Of a DNA stretch of 5,001 nucleotides, positions 1 to 5,001 are shown one piece after another. The position numbers were made by a program, and so were the translations under genes. The DNA comes from Bacillota bacterium (GTDB taxonomy: Bacteria; Bacillota_E; Sulfobacillia; Sulfobacillales; Sulfobacillaceae): assembly GCA_021802375.1 (NCBI GenBank), contig JAKAAL010000434.1, positions 1 through 5,001 of the forward strand. Direction: 5' to 3'. Every line of letters starts with the position of its first letter. The first letter of the stretch is position 1. The notes under the pieces were generated by a model, which saw only the letters and a program-made list of their open reading frames with translations, was not told where the DNA came from and ran no database searches.

Positions 1-120
1 TTACTGTTGCAAATACGGCGAGCATTTCTGAGCAACTAAATGTATCGCAGTGTGCAACGCCAATCCGTCACCGGATCTTCCGAACGAGCCGAACGTCGTC
101 GACCCCATCCGGCCGGCCAT
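1..120 (-). CDS. Candidate 39-aa small protein, unknown function
   Basis: An ATG at 118-120 opens a 39-codon frame that ends at a TAA at positions 1-3. Seven bases before the ATG is an AAGGGGG-type ribosome-binding site on the minus strand (about 126-132), which is the main reason to list it. The peptide begins MAGRMGSTTFGSFGRSGDG, is rich in Gly and Ser in its first half, and has a short hydrophobic stretch (LALHTAIHLVA) and a single Cys near the C-terminus. I recognise no family. No membrane segment or signal peptide is clear. It lies 71 bp downstream of the MFS exporter on the same strand and could share its transcript. It may also be a chance ORF, since the composition is not distinctive and the frame is short. 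Confidence 0.28.
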   Translation of the reverse strand: MAGRMGSTTFGSFGRSGDGLALHTAIHLVAQKCSPYLQQ

Positions 121-191
121 TTTATCCCCCTTCGTAGCCCCATGCCGGACTATTGCGTTGGAAACTGGATGCCGAACGCTCGAACGCTTTG

Positions 192-1475
192 CTATTGAGA
201 CACGGATGTGTCAGGCACCCGACTCCAAGGAGCGCGAAGCGAGGCGACGACAAGTCCGAGAAGCATCGTGGCAGCGCCTCCAATGGTGATCGTGGCACCG
301 GCGCCCCAGACGCTCACTACCACCCCCCCAATCAATTGCCCCACCGGCAGGCCGGAACTCGTCACGGACTGAAACACCCCAAAGACACTCCCCCGCAGGT
401 GATCCGGGATGAGTCGCTGTTGCCATGTGGCCGCCACGATATTGTATGGAGAGTACACCAGGCCGCCGCCGAACAAGGTGAGCATAGCCTCCCACGGATG
501 GGTCGTGAACCCAGTTAACCCACTGAACAGTCCCCACCCGATGATGACGCCGGTTATGAACCATCGTAGGCTCCACTGGGGCCTAAAGCGGCTCCAGAGA
601 AGTGTACCTAGGAGCGAACCGACGGCGAAACTACTCCAGACGAGACCGAGAGTCCCGGCTCCCGAATGGTAGACCCGATCTACCATCACGGGCAAAGCCG
701 GCTCCAACGGTCCGTACGTGAGATTGAAAAATAGGGTGACCATGCCGATGATCAACAGGGCTGGACTGTTCCATAAGAAGCGCCATGGGTTTGGCGCGGG
801 ATCTGACGGGGTTGACGGGTCGCGAGGGAAGCGTGTGCGGTACCGCGTGGCGGGAATACCCATTAGGGACAAAACGTACGCCGCGTAACACGCGGCGGTC
901 ACAAGCAAAGTCAAGGGAGATCCGATCGCCGCCACTAAAATTCCCCCCACGGCCGGGCCCAAGAGGGTCACGAGACCGCTGCGGAATTGGGAAAATCCAT
1001 TCGCCACTTCGAGGTCATTAGCGCTCACGAGGTTAGGCAAGAGCACGCCGCGCCCAATCATGGACAGCGGTGACAGGGCGGCGGCAGCCGTCACCACTCC
1101 AACCAAAATTGGAAACGTGAGGATGTGCATCCACGTCATGATGGGAATGGACAGGTAGAGAATCGCCTGACCCACATTATCGATCACCATCAAACGTCGA
1201 CGTGGCAGCCGGTCGAGTAATCGGCCGATGAACGGGCTGGTGGCCATACGGGCAATCGGGATGACCGCTAAGATGATGGCGACCCGGACCGACGACCCGG
1301 TTGTCTTCAGCACGAACCATGCCAGCGAAATCGAGACAAATTGTAAGGCAAGCAAAACCAGGGTAGAACCGGTCCAGTAGATGACGAAAAACTTGTTACG
1401 AATGAGTGTGCGATACGTGCTCGTTTGGGCCACCCCCTTTTCGGTTGGACTCACGATGTGCGGCGACACTTGCAT
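192..1475 (-). CDS. MFS transporter, MFS_3/EntS-like exporter family
   Basis: This is a 427-aa integral membrane protein of the major facilitator superfamily, which uses the proton gradient to move small molecules. The length fits a 12-helix member. Hydrophobic segments begin at about residue 29 and alternate with short charged loops. The loop after helix 2 carries an MFS motif A-like sequence, GRLLDRLPRRR (residues 84-94). A long hydrophilic loop at about 210-232 separates the two six-helix halves. Near residues 351-366 the segment WQQRLIPDHLRGSVFGV matches the conserved QR.(I/V)P..(L)RGRVF pattern of the MFS_3 group, which includes the enterobactin exporter EntS and many macrolide or siderophore efflux proteins. 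Efflux is therefore more likely than uptake; the substrate is unknown. The ATG at 1473-1475 has an AGGA ribosome-binding site at 1483-1486, 7 nt upstream. A structured intergenic element with a terminator-like hairpin separates it from the preceding gene, so it may be expressed partly on its own. Confidence 0.9.
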   Translation of the reverse strand: MQVSPHIVSPTEKGVAQTSTYRTLIRNKFFVIYWTGSTLVLLALQFVSISLAWFVLKTTGSSVRVAIILAVIPIARMATSPFIGRLLDRLPRRRLMVIDNVGQAILYLSIPIMTWMHILTFPILVGVVTAAAALSPLSMIGRGVLLPNLVSANDLEVANGFSQFRSGLVTLLGPAVGGILVAAIGSPLTLLVTAACYAAYVLSLMGIPATRYRTRFPRDPSTPSDPAPNPWRFLWNSPALLIIGMVTLFFNLTYGPLEPALPVMVDRVYHSGAGTLGLVWSSFAVGSLLGTLLWSRFRPQWSLRWFITGVIIGWGLFSGLTGFTTHPWEAMLTLFGGGLVYSPYNIVAATWQQRLIPDHLRGSVFGVFQSVTSSGLPVGQLIGGVVVSVWGAGATITIGGAATMLLGLVVASLRAPWSRVPDTSVSQ

Positions 1476-1493
1476 ACATCGATCCTAGCAGAG

Positions 1494-1502
1494 GGGCCTC
1501 GA
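1494..1502. repeat. 9-bp direct repeat, copy 1 (GGGCCTCGA)
   Basis: GGGCCTCGA occurs here and again, unchanged, at 1593-1601. The two copies border the inverted-repeat element between them. They could be a target-site duplication left by a small palindromic insertion, or simply part of the wider folding region. The second copy overlaps the outer two bases of the stem, which weakens a strict insertion model. Confidence 0.4.
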
Positions 1503-1504
1503 GA

Positions 1505-1594
1505 CCACCATAAGACCTTAGGCGTATGTCCGGGGGCAAAAAATCTCTGGCCCGGTCTTCCGGCCCCTCATACGCGCTATCCGTCTTACAGTGG
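1505..1594 (-). other. Long imperfect stem-loop in intergenic region (candidate structured RNA leader)
   Basis: Positions 1505-1516 pair with 1583-1594 over 12 consecutive positions. The two that are not Watson-Crick (1509/1590 and 1510/1589) become G.U wobbles in minus-strand RNA but C/A mismatches in plus-strand RNA. After a small internal loop, 1519-1521 pairs with 1577-1579, and after a one-base bulge 1522-1528 pairs perfectly with 1569-1575, giving 22 pairs in all. The 40-nt loop holds the terminator-like hairpin. The strand preference of the wobbles suggests the fold matters in RNA made in the direction of the surrounding genes. It could be the 3' end of the upstream operon, a leader controlling the exporter, or a remnant of a small palindromic mobile element. 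It resembles no riboswitch class that I recognise. Confidence 0.45.
1538..1565 (-). terminator. Rho-independent terminator-like hairpin after the FGE-like gene
   Basis: On the minus strand, 1565 down to 1549 reads GGCCGGAAGACCGGGCC. This folds into a six-pair GC stem with one bulged G and an AAGA loop. It is followed by AGAGA and then TTTTTT (1543-1538). It begins 55 bp after the stop codon of the FGE-like gene, where a terminator is expected. The five bases between stem and T-run, and the T-run being followed by a C/G-rich stretch, make it weaker than a textbook terminator, so read-through into the MFS gene is plausible. Confidence 0.42.
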
Positions 1595-1601
1595 GCCTCG
1601 A
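1593..1601. repeat. 9-bp direct repeat, copy 2 (GGGCCTCGA)
   Basis: This is the second exact copy of the nonamer at 1494-1502, 99 bp away, on the far side of the stem-loop element. Its first two bases are also the last two paired bases of that stem. Confidence 0.4.
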
Positions 1602-1619
1602 CTCGGCCGAACAACTGGC

Positions 1620-2900
1620 TCACCAGGCGTCCTCAATAACGCATCGAAACCCGACATCCAGCGAACGATGCAGCAAAAAACGTCGGCCGGTGAACTGTGG
1701 ATGGAGGAGTTCTCCAACACTCGTCCATGCGCCACCTTTAATGGCTATCCATGCCGTCCAATCACCAACGATACTGCTGGAATCCATGCCTCGAAACATC
1801 GGTACCAATTCATCCCCGTCTACAAAGCGGCTCCGCGTCATCTCCCATACATTCCCGATGAGTCCTCGGATACCGCTTGCAGTCACGGGATTCGCCGGAT
1901 CGGTAACCGGAATTGTAGTCACTGCAGGATACGTATTCGTGATCGTCCGGAGCAGCTCTTTCCAATCTTCGATACTCTTAATTTCCTGAGCAAACGCGCG
2001 CACGGCACCATGTCCCAAAGGACTATCGGTAACCGGATGGTTGACATCCAGTGCGACCCGCTCCCATTGATCCACGGTGGGCAGTTTTTTCCCCGTGAAA
2101 CGTGCATAACCGACAGCATCATACCAGTCAATTCCGCACACCGGATGGTCGGGACCAAATCGTGCGTCACCGTAGGTCGACCGACGATGCAGCTTGTTCG
2201 TCGGCTCGTCAGGATGGCAGTAAACGTGACCTTGTTCCGCGATGGCAACACAGAATGCATCATACTCCGTGTTGGTCACAGGAGCGCGATCGATCCAAAA
2301 TCGTGGTATGTGAACTTCGCGAGAAGGGTTTAGTTCGGGGGTGAACCAGGCATCGGATGTGAGACCGGTCGAGTCAACACCCAAAGATACCGTAGCGGCC
2401 GGAACCTCAACCATGTTATCTAACCCCGCACGAACCTTTGGCAATCCGGGAGGCAGATACCGACGCACGGATTCAGCTCGATCTTCGGCAATGATATCCC
2501 GAATGGACAGCGACAGCACATGGCTCATCGGACGCCCTGAGCCCGACATGCCCGCCACAAAGTCGATTGGCACGCGCTGATCAGGCTTAAGGGCATGGTT
2601 AATCGCAAGTGCGGCGGCGTCAGAGTAGTCCCCCATCACCCACTCCAGGTACTCTATGCTGACCGCCCAGTCCGGATTTCGGGCAGCGGTCTCAACAAGG
2701 GCTGCTCTAATGATGGGAGATGGCGACATGGCGGCCATGGCGAACGCTTCGTTACGTGCGTCCTCGTCTAGCTCGCCAATCAATGTGGCAAACAAGGCAG
2801 CCAACAAACGCTCACCTTCGACCGACCGTTCCTCAGCCATTGCACTTCCGCGTTCGAGGGCATGAAGGATCGATTGGGAGATATCAGGTGTAAGAGACAT
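1620..2900 (-). CDS. FGE-sulfatase (SUMF1/EgtB-type) domain protein with HEAT-like N-terminal half, non-canonical
   Basis: This 426-aa soluble protein has two parts. Residues 1-160 are Ala/Leu/Glu-rich helices with a HEAT-like rhythm (for example IIRAALVETAARNPD at 63-77 and SDAAALAINHAL at 93-104). Residues 163-426 form an FGE-sulfatase domain: FWIDRAPVTNTEYDAF (201-216), HPVCGIDWYDAVGYARFTGKK (252-272), LPTVDQWE (273-280), GLIGNVWEMT (346-355), IKGGAWTS (387-394) and VGFRCV (416-421). Related proteins make formylglycine in sulfatases, form C-S bonds (EgtB, OvoA) or have other oxidative roles. The copper-binding cysteines of true formylglycine-generating enzymes should fall at about S394 and L399 and are absent. 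I also see no HxxxHxE iron motif of EgtB-type DinB domains. Classical FGE and EgtB activity are therefore unlikely; the reaction is unknown and it may be non-catalytic. The second ATG of ATGAAAATG was chosen because GGAGGG (2907-2912) lies 6 nt before it. It overlaps the oxygenase gene by 17 bp, implying translational coupling. Confidence 0.85.
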   Translation of the reverse strand: MSLTPDISQSILHALERGSAMAEERSVEGERLLAALFATLIGELDEDARNEAFAMAAMSPSPIIRAALVETAARNPDWAVSIEYLEWVMGDYSDAAALAINHALKPDQRVPIDFVAGMSGSGRPMSHVLSLSIRDIIAEDRAESVRRYLPPGLPKVRAGLDNMVEVPAATVSLGVDSTGLTSDAWFTPELNPSREVHIPRFWIDRAPVTNTEYDAFCVAIAEQGHVYCHPDEPTNKLHRRSTYGDARFGPDHPVCGIDWYDAVGYARFTGKKLPTVDQWERVALDVNHPVTDSPLGHGAVRAFAQEIKSIEDWKELLRTITNTYPAVTTIPVTDPANPVTASGIRGLIGNVWEMTRSRFVDGDELVPMFRGMDSSSIVGDWTAWIAIKGGAWTSVGELLHPQFTGRRFLLHRSLDVGFRCVIEDAW

Positions 2901-3666
2901 TTTCATCCCTCCGGAGAAACAGTCTTCGCGCGTGATCCTTTGTCTCGCTTTCGCGAAAAGGGAGCCCCGGTCCGGGATACTCTCCCGCACAATAGTACAA
3001 ATACAATGTCCGCCGTTTTTGCCCAACGAGCGTTGGTCGTGTAGACGCATGATATAACGTGTCTGCGTGACAGACTAGATCTCCGGGTTCAACTTCTATG
3101 GGAACCCATGTGGGGTCAGCGCGACGTGGTGTCATCAGGTGGCTGCCAGGGACTAAAATGAGACAGCCGTTTTCAACGGTCGATTTGTCCAAGTAGATAC
3201 CCGTCGTAACCACGGGTGCTAACCTATGGTCGGCTGGAAAATCAATGTGCCACTGAATTTGGTCGTAACGACTTCCCGGGCTCGAGATTTTTGTTTGCAG
3301 CACGCTCCCGTGCATCGTATCGTCCAGCCGCCACGCGGATTCTCCGAGTAGACTGCGGCCTACGGCATCGAGTCCCTTGGAATCAATAAGTTCTCGAGTC
3401 CTTACACAGTACCGAGTGAAATAGGGAAGTCGGTGGACCAGCGGACTTCCATCGTCATCGTGTCCCCACGGCGTGATGTCATCGATATCGTCCGATGGAA
3501 TGTCCCCGCGCACCGTCGCGGCCTGAAGGTCTTGGGATTCCCGCTCAATGATCTCGATCTCACGCGGCGATAACATGGCCCGGTAAATGACAAATCCGTA
3601 GGTGTGGTAGAAATCATATTGCGCGGGCGTCACCACTCCGGAATAGCGAAAACTAGGCAACGTCAT
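2884..3666 (-). CDS. Phytanoyl-CoA dioxygenase (PhyH) family Fe(II)/2-oxoglutarate oxygenase
   Basis: This 260-aa cytoplasmic enzyme belongs to the PhyH family, whose members hydroxylate or halogenate small molecules using Fe(II), O2 and 2-oxoglutarate. The iron-binding facial triad is complete: H140 and D142 in QWHIDFP, and H206 in TLYHASTRP. R218 or R219 in QKRRTLYLYY is positioned to bind 2-oxoglutarate. K126 before the HxD motif fits the usual LxxK position. The segments ENGCLILVPGSHL (165-177) and EPGDLVCHADTLYH (193-206) are typical of the double-stranded beta-helix core. An Asp at 142 argues for hydroxylation, since PhyH-type halogenases replace it with Gly or Ala. The ATG at 3664-3666 was chosen because it has a very strong ribosome-binding site 6 nt upstream and starts right before the family's N-terminal region; the open frame runs further to 3981 but would overlap the substrate-binding protein. 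The gene lies 35 bp after that protein's stop and overlaps the FGE-like gene. The substrate is unknown. Confidence 0.92.
   Translation of the reverse strand: MTLPSFRYSGVVTPAQYDFYHTYGFVIYRAMLSPREIEIIERESQDLQAATVRGDIPSDDIDDITPWGHDDDGSPLVHRLPYFTRYCVRTRELIDSKGLDAVGRSLLGESAWRLDDTMHGSVLQTKISSPGSRYDQIQWHIDFPADHRLAPVVTTGIYLDKSTVENGCLILVPGSHLMTPRRADPTWVPIEVEPGDLVCHADTLYHASTRPTLVGQKRRTLYLYYCAGEYPGPGLPFRESETKDHARRLFLRRDENVSYT
2907..2912 (-). promoter_or_regulatory. Ribosome-binding site of the FGE-like gene, inside the oxygenase coding end
   Basis: GGAGGG on the minus strand sits 6 nt before the ATG at 2898-2900 and directly abuts an earlier in-frame ATG at 2904-2906. The spacing favours the later ATG. 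The site lies within the last codons of the oxygenase gene, so ribosomes finishing that gene would expose or reach it, which supports coupled translation. Confidence 0.7.
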
Positions 3667-3672
3667 GGGAAT

Positions 3673-3684
3673 CCCCTCCTTTCT
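3673..3684 (-). promoter_or_regulatory. Very strong ribosome-binding site of the PhyH oxygenase gene
   Basis: AGAAAGGAGGGG on the minus strand is a near-perfect match to the anti-Shine-Dalgarno sequence and lies 6 nt before the ATG at 3664-3666. It fixes the start codon and rules out the long upstream extension. Sites this complete are common in Bacillota. Confidence 0.85.
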
Positions 3685-3701
3685 ACGATTACGTGCGAAC
3701 C

Positions 3702-4181
3702 CTATGGCGTCCGTCGATATAAATCTCGGTAGTCCACGACGCTGTATCGAAACGGATTGAAGCGGAACCCGCCTACGCTGCTGTTGAGCACGATAAAGCG
3801 GTCTCGTTCGTAGGTATACAGTTGAGGCACCAAATCGAGTGTCATGGCATTTAACTTGCGATAGATGGAATCGCGCTCGACGGGGTCTGCCTCCTCGACA
3901 CCGCGTTGAATCAAAACATCGAACTGCTCGAACCGGAAACCTTGCCAACTCGCCGCAAGTCCTTGTGAGTGGGTCAGGCATCGCGCTAGACTGTGCGGAT
4001 CACCATAATCAGCCTGAACCCCGATCCAAAAAATCGGAGCCATCCGCTTCTTGATTAACTTCCGATATTCCGACCACTCAACGGGGAGCACGTCCACTCG
4101 CACGTTTTGGTGGATTTGCCGTAATCCATCCGCTAACAAGTGGGCGGCAAAGACGCGCTCTGCATTGCCCGCGTGAGTCAC
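3702..4181 (-). CDS. C-terminal fragment of the ABC substrate-binding protein, after an in-frame stop
   Basis: This is the last third of a family-5 substrate-binding protein. Homology-like sequence starts at 4205 (EKGCRFTIV), directly after the TAA at 4206-4208 and in the same frame; the listed start is the first possible start codon, a GTG at 4179-4181. It shows the usual C-terminal-lobe features: a strand feeding into APIFWIGVQADYGDPHS, where family members have the ...W.aDYpDP motif, then FEQFDVLIQRGVEEADPVER, matching the (Y)D.Li..a....D...R pattern, and VPQLYTYERDRFIVLNSSVGGF near the end. The GTG has no well-placed ribosome-binding site: AAAAGGG is about 14 nt away. Independent translation is doubtful, so it is better read as part of the gene interrupted upstream. 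The stop at 3702-3704 lies 35 bp before the oxygenase start. Confidence 0.75.
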   Translation of the reverse strand: MTHAGNAERVFAAHLLADGLRQIHQNVRVDVLPVEWSEYRKLIKKRMAPIFWIGVQADYGDPHSLARCLTHSQGLAASWQGFRFEQFDVLIQRGVEEADPVERDSIYRKLNAMTLDLVPQLYTYERDRFIVLNSSVGGFRFNPFRYSVVDYRDLYRRTP

Positions 4182-4205
4182 GATAGTGAAGCGGCATCCC
4201 TTTTC

Positions 4206-4208
4206 TTA
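4206..4208 (-). other. In-frame TAA that interrupts the substrate-binding protein gene
   Basis: The minus-strand codons read ...GGC AGA CTT TAA GAA AAG GGA TGC... with the protein sequence continuing sensibly on both sides in one frame. A single C-to-T change from CAA (Gln) would explain it, and other one-base changes (AAA, GAA) are possible. No frame change is needed, so this is a nonsense change, a sequencing or assembly error, or, much less likely, stop-codon read-through. Confidence 0.8.
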
Positions 4209-5001
4209 AAGTCTGCCGTCCCAAGCTTCTGCCCAATATGAACGGGCGGCATCCAAATCCATGCGCGGGGCCTGAGCCAAGAGTTGTTTATCCCACGCCC
4301 CAGGATCCAGTCGACTGGGCACTGGTCCAAGAGCCCGTTGTTCAACACCGGCTAATCCATTGTGCAGAAAGTAATCATAATCGAACGCCGCCGCACAGGC
4401 CCGCCGAACCAAGACGTCGGAGAAGAAGTTTGCAGGGATTCCATCGCCATCAAGTTTCCCGCTACCGATGAACTGGTTGGTCGCTCCCGCAATTTCGAAG
4501 GTGAATCCCGCAAATGGGTTGACGTTTAGTTCGGGCAGATGGTCATATACAGTCACGTTCGTGTGAAGGCCGAGTTCCTCCGTGACCTCTCGTGTGCAGG
4601 CGGCAAAATCTACTTCGTTCGTAATGAGCAGATCGCGCCGCTCCACTGGATCGTCCGTTCGGTCGAGAATCACCTGCCGGAAGGTCTCCGGCGTACCCCA
4701 GTAGTCATCGTGACGTTCGAGCACCGTTCGATCGTTCTCATGCTCTACCAAACGATAGGGACCGGTTCCACACGCGCGAAATCCGAGTCCTCCCCGTGCA
4801 GCGACGTTCACAAGGGTGTCCACCGTATCCCAGTCGCCCATCGATGCCGCCCAATTTCGTGCGAAGATGTACACCCGGTTGGCGAGGATGGCCTTGGTAG
4901 GCCCAAAGGCAACGGGCAAGCGGAATACGAGTCGGTTGTCGTCCTCGACAACCTCGACAAGATCCTTTAACCGGTTGATTTCTCGGCATTTGGCGATGAC
5001 A
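4206..5001 (-). CDS. ABC transporter substrate-binding protein, family 5 (SBP_bac_5), N-terminus off the edge, cut by a stop
   Basis: The frame is open to the right edge and encodes 264 residues before the TAA at 4206-4208. Family-5 proteins are extracytoplasmic, usually lipid-anchored in Gram-positives, and deliver peptides, nickel, opines or sugars to an ABC importer. Signature features are VEVVEDDNRLVFRLPVAF near the edge, CGTGPYRLVEHENDRTVLERHDDYWGTPETF (the family's GTGPY...L.R.ddYWg motif), then VILDRTDDPVERRDLLITNEVDFA, and later VRRACAAAFDYDYF, matching the R.A...AiD...i segment. Roughly 80-130 N-terminal residues, including any signal peptide, are missing to the right. An ATG-less internal start at 4919 (TTG) has no support, since the frame reads through. 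The remaining C-terminal part lies at 3702-4205. Any permease or ATPase genes would be outside the window. If the stop is real, the product lacks its C-terminal lobe and the gene is a pseudogene. Confidence 0.85.
   Translation of the reverse strand, partial: VIAKCREINRLKDLVEVVEDDNRLVFRLPVAFGPTKAILANRVYIFARNWAASMGDWDTVDTLVNVAARGGLGFRACGTGPYRLVEHENDRTVLERHDDYWGTPETFRQVILDRTDDPVERRDLLITNEVDFAACTREVTEELGLHTNVTVYDHLPELNVNPFAGFTFEIAGATNQFIGSGKLDGDGIPANFFSDVLVRRACAAAFDYDYFLHNGLAGVEQRALGPVPSRLDPGAWDKQLLAQAPRMDLDAARSYWAEAWDGRL

Noticed and set aside
1511..1545. A weak sigma-A-like promoter for the exporter on the minus strand (TTGCCC, about 18 bp, TCTTAT).
   Set aside because: Only four of six bases fit the -10 element and three of six the -35, and the sequence is also part of the stem-loop, so the match is not strong enough to list.
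1425..2333. A 302-codon open frame on the plus strand.
   Set aside because: It lies antisense to the well-supported FGE-like gene, its translation is low-complexity with no family motifs, and it has no good ribosome-binding site.
2901..3050. N-terminal extension of the FGE-like protein by 50 residues.
   Set aside because: It overlaps the conserved C-terminal part of the oxygenase, and GGAGGG at 2907-2912 is ideally spaced for the later ATG.
3667..3981. N-terminal extension of the oxygenase by 105 residues.
   Set aside because: The extra sequence is Arg-rich, lies antiphase over the substrate-binding protein gene, and the ATG at 3664-3666 has a near-perfect ribosome-binding site.
4203..4211. 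Programmed frameshift at CTT TAA, like the RF2 gene's CTT TGA site.
   Set aside because: Homology continues in the same frame after the stop, so a +1 shift would leave the correct frame rather than restore it.
4934..4960. An 8-bp perfect hairpin (4934-4941/4946-4953) and a tandem CCTCGACAA within the substrate-binding protein gene.
   Set aside because: Both fall inside coding sequence and encode a sensible VEVVE stretch. A hairpin of this size is expected by chance in 5 kb of GC-rich DNA.
1..5001. CRISPR arrays, tRNA or rRNA genes, transposase genes.
   Set aside because: No regularly spaced repeats, no tRNA-like or rRNA-like segments and no transposase motifs were seen on either strand.

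Overview
All genes in this window read on the minus strand. Strong purine-rich Shine-Dalgarno sequences (positions 3673-3684 and 2907-2912), moderate-to-high GC by eye and tight gene packing suggest a bacterium, possibly Bacillota. That taxonomic guess is tentative because there is no rRNA or housekeeping gene to anchor it.

In transcription order (high to low coordinates), the window opens inside an extracytoplasmic family-5 (peptide/nickel/opine-type) ABC substrate-binding protein whose N-terminus lies beyond the right edge. Its frame is broken by one in-frame TAA at 4206-4208, and homology resumes in the same frame down to 3702. After 35 bp comes a 260-aa phytanoyl-CoA dioxygenase-like (PhyH) Fe(II)/2-oxoglutarate oxygenase with complete HxD...H and Arg motifs (2884-3666). 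It overlaps by 17 bp a 426-aa protein with a helical, HEAT-like N-terminal half and a C-terminal FGE-sulfatase (SUMF1/EgtB-type) domain (1620-2900). This domain lacks the two copper-binding cysteines of true formylglycine-generating enzymes.

A 144-bp intergenic region (1476-1619) follows. It holds a 22-bp imperfect stem whose two non-Watson-Crick positions are G.U wobbles only in minus-strand RNA. Inside its loop is a terminator-like GC hairpin with a T6 tract, and 9-bp direct repeats lie at its borders. Next is a 427-aa MFS exporter of the MFS_3/EntS-like type (192-1475). A 39-codon ORF with a good ribosome-binding site (1-120) may be a further small gene.

The oxygenase and the FGE-like protein are translationally coupled and probably act on one pathway. 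With a solute-binding protein before them and an exporter after them, this could be a small cluster for modifying and moving a metabolite. The product cannot be named from sequence alone. The two most notable features are the non-canonical FGE-like protein paired with PhyH and the structured intergenic element before the exporter.
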